A stretch of 42,681 nt of DNA, taken from assembly GCF_013449685.1 (NCBI RefSeq), contig NZ_JACDSF010000021.1, forward strand, positions 1 to 42,681, read 5' to 3'. This document shows, one piece after another, positions 28,108 to 34,717 of the stretch (the stretch's first letter is position 1; each line of letters begins with the position of its first letter). The notes under the pieces were generated by a model. It did no database searches. It was not told where the DNA came from and saw only the letters and a list, made by a program, of their open reading frames with translations. The position numbers and the translations under genes were made by a program. The DNA is from Pectobacterium brasiliense (lineage in GTDB: Bacteria; Pseudomonadota; Gammaproteobacteria; Enterobacterales; Enterobacteriaceae).

Positions 28108-28560
28108 GCCAGATAAAACCAAAAGTAGATACTATAATGTCCAATTGTGGGTAAGGTGCTGAAAAATCACTCGATAAATCCTTTCTAAACTGCTATGTTT
28201 TAACCCTAACAGCAGCGTAAAGCGGCACTGTTTTTCTATTGCTAACCACTAAGATTTAGTAAAAGCCAGAGGCAAGTGGTGGGCAAACAGGCATTTTTGA
28301 ACGGTTTCTTTTCGATAAACCATTGAGTTTATTAAGGTCTACACCGCTACTCTACGAGCAGATCCAATTGAGTAACTTTCATCAGCGGTCACGCATGGAC
28401 ACCAAACCATTATAAATCAATAAATTATTAAAAATTGATGCTCATAACATCCATGGCAAACCCACTAAGTTTGGGTAGTTATGGGTAATAGATTGGGGAG
28501 TATTTTCTCGCTATAGTTTATTTAGCGAGAAAATACTCCCCAATTTTTTGAGGTTGAGAA
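28108..28560. other. Non-coding stretch between hipB and the integrase remnant
   Basis: About 450 AT-rich bases with no convincing gene on either strand. The only strong structure is the 22-bp palindrome at 28492-28544. The rest looks like decayed island sequence between modules. Confidence 0.5.
28492..28549 (+). terminator. Perfect 22-bp hairpin followed by six T
   Basis: Positions 28492-28513 and 28523-28544 are exact complements with a 9-base loop, followed by TTTTTT. On the plus strand this is an unusually long intrinsic terminator. It ends only 11 bases before the small integrase-tail frame, so it may instead be a DNA element tied to the island. Confidence 0.7.
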
Positions 28561-28785
28561 ATGGGTAAGATGAATATTCCTGACAATATAGCCCAACGAT
28601 GCCTTAACCAAATTCCAGGTAACCGAACTGATGGTATCTATAACAAAGATGCTTATTTTGAGGAGCGCAAAGCGGCTCACAACATGCTTGGTGAGTGGCT
28701 GGCTCCAATTGTTAATGGCGATGAGGCAAATAAGATTGTCAATCTTGACATGGTTTTAAATTACAATTTTCACGGCAATAATTGA
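28561..28785 (+). pseudogene. C-terminal fragment of a tyrosine recombinase (integrase)
   Basis: A 74-residue frame with the end-of-integrase pattern: QRCLNQIPGNRTDGIYNKDA (normally the ERCLNH-IYxRxDY segment after the catalytic His/Arg box) followed by ERKAAHNMLGEWLAPIVNG, the final helix. The catalytic domain and its Arg, His and Tyr residues are missing upstream; only non-coding DNA lies there. It marks a lost integrative element next to yicC. Confidence 0.65.
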
Positions 28786-28896
28786 CGTGAAATGACAAAA
28801 TTACAAACCAAAAACCCAAATAAGTTTGAAAAGTCTGAAAATCACGTCAATAATAAACGTGTATTTTATTTTTTATAAACCAGAATGGGATCAGTC

Positions 28897-29670
28897 ATGC
28901 TGAACACTGAAGCCAGACAGCAACTACAGAAACTGCTGCCGTTGGATATGATCGCCACCAAATCATGGCTGGAGACGCAAGGACTCAACCTGCATTTTCT
29001 AGACAATGCAGTACGGAGCCAAACGCTGATCCCTGTCGCAGCCGGTGTTTACACTAGGCAAGAAGCGAGGCTATCCTGGAAAGGAATCGTTGCCTCGTTG
29101 CAACGCATGGCCGATGTCCCTGTCCATGTTGGAGGTCTGACAGCGTTAGAGCTAGAAGGACTTGGCCATTACCTGTCCAAAGGAAACAAACCCAAGGTTC
29201 ACCTCTATTCTGCTGAGATGCTGCCTAGATGGCTGGCTAGAATCGATGCGCCAGCACAATTTAAGTGGTATGGCACTCGTCGCCTATGGCCAGAGACGCT
29301 AATGCAAGACAACCAGTACCTGAGGCAAGATAGCTGGCACGCATCATTGCCTTCATTACATTATTCCTGTCCAGAGAAAGCCATTTTGGAGCTTTTAGCT
29401 ATAGTGCCCAATACCATCAGCTTTGAACATGCTGACCAACTTATGCAAGGATTACACAACCTATCGCCTCGTAAGCTGAATACCTTGCTGAAAGCATGTA
29501 GCAGTATCAAAGCAAAGCGCCTCTTTCTCTGGCTGGCAGGAAGACATCAACACGCCTGGCTTAAGCACCTCACACCAGAACAGTATGCCCTGGGCACTGG
29601 TAAACGACTGATCGCTAAAGGCGGCAAACTAGAGCCAGCCTGGCAAATAACAGTGCCTAAGGATATGTGA
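28897..29670 (+). CDS. abiEi: AbiEi-type antitoxin/transcriptional repressor
   Basis: AbiE is a type IV toxin-antitoxin and abortive-infection system. AbiEi binds its promoter and counteracts the toxin without touching it. This 257-residue protein has an N-terminal winged-helix part (about residues 1-70, including TKSWLETQGL and PVAAGVYTR) and the conserved VGGLTALELEGLGHYL and PEKAILELL segments. The ATG at 28897 follows GGA and is preferred; one at 28885 would add four residues and lacks a ribosome-binding site. The toxin gene starts 4 bases after the stop. Confidence 0.85.
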   Translation: MLNTEARQQLQKLLPLDMIATKSWLETQGLNLHFLDNAVRSQTLIPVAAGVYTRQEARLSWKGIVASLQRMADVPVHVGGLTALELEGLGHYLSKGNKPKVHLYSAEMLPRWLARIDAPAQFKWYGTRRLWPETLMQDNQYLRQDSWHASLPSLHYSCPEKAILELLAIVPNTISFEHADQLMQGLHNLSPRKLNTLLKACSSIKAKRLFLWLAGRHQHAWLKHLTPEQYALGTGKRLIAKGGKLEPAWQITVPKDM

Positions 29671-29674
29671 AAAC

Positions 29675-30589
29675 ATGAATAGACAAAGCCACTACTACCG
29701 ACAAGTGCAGCTACTACTCAGGATTATTCCTTTTGTTGCGCAGCACAACTGTTTCGCTCTCAAAGGTGGAACAGCTATCAATTTGTTTGTTCGTGACTTT
29801 CCTCGACTTTCGGTTGATATCGACTTAGTTTTTCTGCCCATGATGGAACGGAATGAAGCTCTGCAGACCATCAAGAGCAACCTAGAAACCCTGGCCTCCA
29901 CGATCACTACTAATATCGACAATACTCGTGTTGTTCGCGCCTTCCAGGATAAATCAGATGCTCTGCGTTTATTGGTGGAGCGAGATAACGTTCAAATCAA
30001 AATTGAACTCTCCCCCGTACTACGCGGCACGGTTTACGACCCCAAAGTCATGCAGGTAAGTGAAGCAGTTGAAGATGAGTTTGGCTTTGCCGAAATGGCT
30101 GTGGTGAGTTTTGCCGATTTGTACGCGGGAAAAATCTGTGCAGCACTGGATCGTCAACACCCGAGAGATCTTTTCGACGTCAAGCAACTACTTGATAACG
30201 AGGGACTCACCGATGAACTTCGTAAAGCCTTATTGGTTTATATTATTAGTCACCCACGCCCTATTGCCGAACTACTTAGACCAAACTTCAAGGACATTTC
30301 AGGTGTTTATGAAGGGGAGTTTCGGAATATGGCCGATCAAGACATTCCCCAAGCGGAACTCGAAGCAACTCGCGAACATCTGGTGAGGCTAATAAACTCG
30401 TCTTTGACGCCTCAAGAGCGATCATTTTTACTGTCTTTCAAAAATCGCGCCCCCGACTGGTCTCTTCTGGAGCTTTCCGGTATCGACCAATTACCGGCTG
30501 TTCGTTGGAAACTGCAAAACCTAGCCAAAATGAACCCAGAAAAACATTCCGAAGCTTACCATCGGCTTCAACAAATATTGACGATATAA
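29675..30589 (+). CDS. abiEii: AbiEii-type nucleotidyltransferase toxin
   Basis: A 304-residue member of the nucleotidyltransferase toxin family. The signature KGGTAINLF (residues 30-38) followed by SVDIDLVF (46-53) provides the Gly-rich loop and metal-binding Asp48 and Asp50. The ADLYAGKICAALDRQHPRDL segment (around residues 145-170) is the second conserved block. Relatives add nucleotides to tRNA 3' ends and stop growth during phage infection. AAGGA lies before the ATG. The operon ends at the hairpin at 30591-30616. Confidence 0.88.
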   Translation: MNRQSHYYRQVQLLLRIIPFVAQHNCFALKGGTAINLFVRDFPRLSVDIDLVFLPMMERNEALQTIKSNLETLASTITTNIDNTRVVRAFQDKSDALRLLVERDNVQIKIELSPVLRGTVYDPKVMQVSEAVEDEFGFAEMAVVSFADLYAGKICAALDRQHPRDLFDVKQLLDNEGLTDELRKALLVYIISHPRPIAELLRPNFKDISGVYEGEFRNMADQDIPQAELEATREHLVRLINSSLTPQERSFLLSFKNRAPDWSLLELSGIDQLPAVRWKLQNLAKMNPEKHSEAYHRLQQILTI

Positions 30590-30590
30590 A

Positions 30591-30616
30591 AGCCCCGCCC
30601 TAAACGGGACAGGGCT
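30591..30616. terminator. Hairpin between abiEii and the AlpA-type gene
   Basis: AGCCC and GGGCT, with an inner CCC/GGG pair, form a stem just after the abiEii stop (30589). The alpA-type gene reads towards it, so it could act on both transcripts. The T-run is short. Confidence 0.5.
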
Positions 30617-30626
30617 CTAACTTTAC

Positions 30627-30824
30627 TCAAGCGACTTTTCTCTGCTCAACCCACCACAGCAGATCTGAAAGCCGCCAAGCCACACAATGGGCGCTCAGCC
30701 TGACTCGTTTGGGGACTAAGCCTTGCCGTTCCATCATCCACCACTGAGTACGACTGACGCCAGTGATCATCTTACAATCAGGCTCTCTGCCCAGTCGCTC
30801 GTACTGACCTAATTGACTGAGCAC
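30627..30824 (-). CDS. AlpA-type helix-turn-helix regulator
   Basis: A 65-residue protein with the excisionase-like winged helix-turn-helix of AlpA regulators: ITGVSRTQWWMMERQGLVPK (about residues 20-39) followed by the short strand and WRLSDLLWWVEQR. AlpA-type proteins control integrase or other genes of P4-like elements and genomic islands. Its presence beside an integrase fragment supports a former integrative element. It is probably complete. Confidence 0.8.
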   Translation of the reverse strand: MLSQLGQYERLGREPDCKMITGVSRTQWWMMERQGLVPKRVRLSAHCVAWRLSDLLWWVEQRKVA

Positions 30825-31048
30825 TTGGAGAAGATGGAGCAGGAGATACGTTTACGTTTAGTTAATTGTGAGGCTCAAAGTAGCTGAATATGCCTTTTTT
30901 GTGGCTGGTCATTCTCATGGCTGGTGTGGCTCCTTATTGCGGGACAGGTCTATCATACAATAATCAGAATGTGGGATATTGAAGCAAACATTCAGCAGAT
31001 CCAGCGACTAAAGCGAAACCTACCGGCGCAAGATATATGGAGTGAGCG

Positions 31049-31837
31049 ATGAACGAGCACCACCAGCCTTTTGAGGATTTACAGCAATATAGCAGCGAAG
31101 GTCAGGAATATTGGTCAGCAAGAGAGTTGGCGCCATTGCTTGACTATCGGGACTGGAGAAATTTTCAAAACGTTCTATCGCGTGCAGCTCAAGCATGTGA
31201 AGCTAGTAACCAAGAGGTTTCAGACCATTTCGTTGAGACCACCAAAATGGTTGTGCTGGGATCAGGTGCTCAACGAGAACTGGAAGACGTTCATTTGTCC
31301 CGGTATGCATGCTACCTAGTTGTACAGAATGGAGATCCTAGTAAACCCGTCATAGCAGCAGGGCAAACATACTTTGCAATACAGACAAGGCGGCAGGAGC
31401 TAGCTGACGATGAGACATTCAAGCGACTCCGCGAAGATGAAAAACGACTTTTTCTCAGGAACGAGCTGAAAGAACACAATAAACAATTGGTCGAGGCAGC
31501 ACAGCAAGCTGGTGTTGAAACCACTCTGGATTTTGCAATATTTCAAAATCATGGGTATCAAGGGCTGTACGGCGGATTAGACCAAAAGGCCATACATCAA
31601 CGGAAAGGCCTCAAAAAAAGCCAAAAGATACTCGACCACATGGGGTCCACTGAATTAGCAGCCAACCTATTCCGAGCAACCCAGGCTGAAGAGAAGCTCC
31701 GCAGGGATAATGTTAAATCGAAGCAAAAAGCCAATGAAACTCACTTTGAAGTAGGAAGGAAAGTAAGACAATCGAGGAACTGGGCGGGACTATGCCAGAG
31801 AATCTACCTGCGCCAGAAAAAAGCATCAAACAGCTAG
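31049..31837 (+). CDS. dinD: DinD-like protein with a frameshifted C-terminus
   Basis: The 262-residue product closely follows E. coli DinD, a DNA-damage-inducible protein reported to inhibit RecA filaments, from MNEHHQPFEDL to VGRKVRQ. After about residue 241 the frame is wrong. The family ending (about 26 residues, ELGGTMPE...IKQLES...) is encoded in another frame and would stop at 31867-31869. About four bases appear to be missing near 31772, so the last 20 residues are replaced. The conserved core is intact, so activity is possible. No clear LexA box (CTG-N10-CAG) was seen upstream. In E. coli dinD directly follows yicC. Confidence 0.85.
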   Translation: MNEHHQPFEDLQQYSSEGQEYWSARELAPLLDYRDWRNFQNVLSRAAQACEASNQEVSDHFVETTKMVVLGSGAQRELEDVHLSRYACYLVVQNGDPSKPVIAAGQTYFAIQTRRQELADDETFKRLREDEKRLFLRNELKEHNKQLVEAAQQAGVETTLDFAIFQNHGYQGLYGGLDQKAIHQRKGLKKSQKILDHMGSTELAANLFRATQAEEKLRRDNVKSKQKANETHFEVGRKVRQSRNWAGLCQRIYLRQKKASNS

Positions 31838-32094
31838 AGTCTGCTGCAAAAAAACTGGATAAAAAATAGAGCACGTGATTTTACCGTGTACACAGGTGGT
31901 GTAATAACACTTTCATAGAAGCCTTTCACCACTCGTCTTAGCAACCCCCTCTTTACGCAATCGGCTAGGAACTTTCTAAAGGCTGAGTCACATGGCACAC
32001 TCTGCATAAAAGCCAGCTCTGTTGCACTGTGAATGCCACCGCCAGCGTTCACCGCTTTGGAAAATACGTTTAGTAGCTCATCAGATTTAGTCAT
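31834..32094 (-). pseudogene. N-terminal fragment of an AbiEi-like antitoxin
   Basis: An 86-residue frame resembling the N-terminal domain of AbiEi-type antitoxins: a helical MTKSDELLNVFSKAV start, a winged-helix middle (FRKFLADCVKRGLLRRVVKG) and the typical FYESVITPP end of the domain. The match then stops, and the last 15 residues run into the frame opposite the dinD end. The rest of the gene is missing, so it is probably a remnant cut at the dinD junction. Confidence 0.5.
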
Positions 32095-32238
32095 AGGTCT
32101 ACACTACGTCACAAAATAAGTAACTTAATGTAGACCTGGTGTTCAACTTAAACAAGAAACAGATCTACACATTATTACCTTATAGGTAACGATGAAAATA
32201 ATTGGTCAAGACAGTAGCTGACAGAGGGCGAGGCGTCC

Positions 32239-33246
32239 CTAAAGCAGATCGCTCAGCCGGTTTAGCAGTGCTTTACGATTATTATTGGCCACGGTAAATC
32301 GCTTAAAACGATGCTCAAATGCCGCGACATCGCCTTTAAACTGATAGGCTTCGAACAACTGATGCAGATAACGTGAAGCTGCATCGTAGCCACTAGCGCA
32401 GATTCGATTAGCTTGCTCTTGCGCTTGCAGCCAGCAGTGCTCACGCTGGCTATAAATATCGGCCAACACTTTTTCTTTTTCCGCTCTTTCGATTGCCAAT
32501 TTCTTTGCTAATTCTTCGGCTTGCTCTTGCTGTAATTGACTTCGTACTTCTTGAATATAAGGGGTAATCACATCGGGAGTTAACCAATACTGATAAGTTT
32601 CATCTTTATTAACAGACTCTTTTCGCGTCATCGCTAAGGCTTGGTGACTTGGTTGAGCGCTCAGGACCATGGCAAGCGCTTTAATAGAAGCTAAGGGAAT
32701 ATCATAAAGTGCAGTAAAAGCCAGTAGCCCCTCACTGAGAGACGTAAAATCGAACTGAATTAACGGTATTCCCTCAAGTTCATCATTAAAGCCAAACGTT
32801 TTGAGCCATATGAAGTAGAACAAACGCCAATCACCTTGCATTAACTCACTGCGTAAGGCGGCTAAATGTTGGAAAAAATCGTCTGCACTTTCATCATCAA
32901 AATACTCGTAATATTCCTCGATAGAGAAAACAAGCAATTGCCACTCATCGGTTTGATGAATAGAAAGTTCAAGTGTTGCAAACTCAAGCATAGCACTCGG
33001 TATCGTCCCAGCAGGTAGCTTAATGTAGGCATCGATTGAGCCCCAGTCGGCGTAATAAAAACCGATATCGAAGTATTTTAACATCAGCTCAGAAGGTTCC
33101 GCCTTTAAGTCACTGTAGGTGTAATACACCTGAAAAGACGTTGCGGAAATGTCGGCACGGCTTGAAATAGCTCTGAGTTTTTGTCGCACCTTCGCGTCTA
33201 AATACCCATCCAGACGCTCAAATCGATAGTATTGATATTCGCTCAC
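32239..33246 (-). CDS. Protein of unknown function paired with a SEC-C protein
   Basis: A 335-residue soluble protein. Residues 1-100 hold a recognisable but unnamed family pattern: an YQYYRFERLD start, LRAISSRADISATSF, and a YADWGS segment. A predicted coiled coil spans about residues 230-270 (QEQAEELAKKLAIERAEKEK), and the C-terminal 60 residues are helical and basic. The start is GTG and overlaps the stop of the SEC-C gene (GTGA), so the two are translationally coupled. I do not recognise a function. The setting between toxin-antitoxin genes and a restriction cassette suggests a defence role, which is only an inference. Confidence 0.75.
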   Translation of the reverse strand: MSEYQYYRFERLDGYLDAKVRQKLRAISSRADISATSFQVYYTYSDLKAEPSELMLKYFDIGFYYADWGSIDAYIKLPAGTIPSAMLEFATLELSIHQTDEWQLLVFSIEEYYEYFDDESADDFFQHLAALRSELMQGDWRLFYFIWLKTFGFNDELEGIPLIQFDFTSLSEGLLAFTALYDIPLASIKALAMVLSAQPSHQALAMTRKESVNKDETYQYWLTPDVITPYIQEVRSQLQQEQAEELAKKLAIERAEKEKVLADIYSQREHCWLQAQEQANRICASGYDAASRYLHQLFEAYQFKGDVAAFEHRFKRFTVANNNRKALLNRLSDLL

Positions 33247-34262
33247 GATGACTTTTTTTCTGAATCAATGGTGAATTGAAAAGTTTGTTTTAATAAAGGC
33301 TGAACCTGAACCATTCTGGCAACAGGCTCTGCGCTTATATAACGTTTTGGATCAACCGTCACAAACCCCCAAAACTGTAAGAAGCGTTCAATAAACCTTG
33401 ATTCGATTAGCATGTTTAAACTTCTTTTCGGTGAGAAGTAACCGTCCGTAGGGAATGCCAGCAGCAAATCAGGGAAAGCCGTCATCACCTCTTTAACCAG
33501 CTGATCCACACTGTGATGACGTTGTATGCGCCACAGCATAAACAACCAAAAGGTACGCAAATCGACATCAAACTCAAAACGGTCCAAATAGCCCCAGTGA
33601 TATTTGTTGATGGCAGTTTCTAACATAGGTTTAAAAAATGCCTGTACGCCTAGAGTTTGATACTGCTTTTGCGCTGATTTTTTTACATGGTAGCGGCCGC
33701 TGCGTTGATAAATAATGCCACTGATCTCGGCCAGTACTCGGGTGTAGTGCAAAGCATTAAACTTATCTTCGTTACTGCCCGCAAACTCACTGATGCTCTT
33801 GTCATATTCAAATTGAGCAACGGCAAACTCAGGCAATAACCCACTGGCCTGTTTAACCAACTTAGTCGGTAAGTTGCCTTTGCTCGTGGCTTTGAATGAG
33901 CCATCTTGCGCCATGGCTTCATCAAGAATCAGGGCTAAATAGCGCATCACAGGGCTGGCAGAAAGGCAGTCTGGCGTGTTGATTGTGACCCACTGTAACT
34001 CATCAAAAGGCGCATAAAGCCAATTGGCCATTTGCCTTGGCGTCACCCCACAAAAATCGGGATGAGGTTGATTATTACGATCCAGCACTTTGTGTTGTAA
34101 AGCAGCATTGAGTTCATCAAGGCTCAAATTTGGGTTCATTGCCAGCATGGCTTGAACATCATCAAGGAGTTGGGAATGCTGCTGAGATACGCTGTTCATA
34201 CAACAATTTTTAAATTTTTTACCACTGCCACAGTGGCAAGGATCGTTACGACCGAGCTTCAT
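33243..34262 (-). CDS. SEC-C zinc-binding domain protein
   Basis: The N-terminal 21 residues (RNDPCHCGSGKKFKNCC) form a SEC-C motif, the CxCx8CC zinc-binding module found at the SecA C-terminus and in many accessory proteins. The remaining 310 residues are alpha/beta with aromatic patches and have no motif that I recognise. The length is 339 residues and there is no signal peptide. It is the first gene of a two-gene operon with the unnamed protein above. Immediately upstream lies the decayed hipBA copy. Confidence 0.8.
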   Translation of the reverse strand: MKLGRNDPCHCGSGKKFKNCCMNSVSQQHSQLLDDVQAMLAMNPNLSLDELNAALQHKVLDRNNQPHPDFCGVTPRQMANWLYAPFDELQWVTINTPDCLSASPVMRYLALILDEAMAQDGSFKATSKGNLPTKLVKQASGLLPEFAVAQFEYDKSISEFAGSNEDKFNALHYTRVLAEISGIIYQRSGRYHVKKSAQKQYQTLGVQAFFKPMLETAINKYHWGYLDRFEFDVDLRTFWLFMLWRIQRHHSVDQLVKEVMTAFPDLLLAFPTDGYFSPKRSLNMLIESRFIERFLQFWGFVTVDPKRYISAEPVARMVQVQPLLKQTFQFTIDSEKKSS

Positions 34263-34274
34263 TATGGGTTTCTC

Positions 34275-34394
34275 TTATTGTGGTAGAAAATATTGAAAAA
34301 AAACGCCTTGCCAATTCTGAGCCAACACCCCCACTGCGACCTGTTCACCCGACGTGCGAGCTACACTGCATTTCTGAATGGGTTTAAAACTCAT
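34275..34394 (-). pseudogene. hipA remnant (N-terminal 39 codons)
   Basis: This frame starts MSFKPIQKCSVARTSGEQVA and continues in step with the intact hipA up to GVFFQY, then stops. It lacks over 400 residues, including the kinase core. It directly follows the hipB copy, so it is the second member of a decayed hipBA operon cut off near the SEC-C gene. Confidence 0.8.
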
Positions 34395-34676
34395 CTTTTA
34401 GCACCTCATCAATGCTAGTCGGTATAGCAGCACGCGCCTTGTTAGGTTGTGTGAGCTGATATAGCCTGTCTAGCGAGTCAAGTGTCTTCTGCCAAAGCAA
34501 CAGTAATTGGCGGAAGGAAATTTGCCCAGTCAGCTCAAACTTCTTAATCGTGGCCGCAGGCACGCAGCTTCGCTCTGCCAGTGCAGCCCGTGACAGCTTG
34601 CTTGTTGGCGTAACTCACGTAAGTAAGCAGCATAGGCTCGGCTCACATCAGTATCATCAAGTAATGTAAAATTCAT
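34384..34676 (-). pseudogene. Second hipB copy, frameshifted
   Basis: The DNA is clearly related to the intact hipB at 27780-28070 over its entire length, with many substitutions and a 3-base length change. A single base is missing at the ACAGCTTGC stretch (the intact copy has one more T), so the helix-turn-helix is lost after about residue 26. The start MNFTLLDDTDVSRAYA is preserved. The two copies lie in the same orientation, about 6.6 kb apart. Confidence 0.85.
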
Positions 34677-34686
34677 CTGCGGCCAC

Positions 34687-34710
34687 AACGCCCTGTGCTC
34701 AGGGCGTTTT
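34687..34710 (+). terminator. Hairpin between the McrC-like gene and the hipB copy
   Basis: AACGCCCTG and CAGGGCGTT form a 9-bp stem with a 4-base loop and a short T tail on the plus strand. It follows the stop of the minus-strand nuclease gene (34718), though the T-run on that strand is poor. Confidence 0.5.
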
Positions 34711-34717
34711 CGTTGCA

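Noticed and set aside
30111-30386. Frame inside abiEii
   Set aside because: It lies wholly inside the toxin gene in another frame and has no start signal.
30825-31048. LexA box for dinD
   Set aside because: No CTG-N10-CAG match with flanking AT bases was seen.
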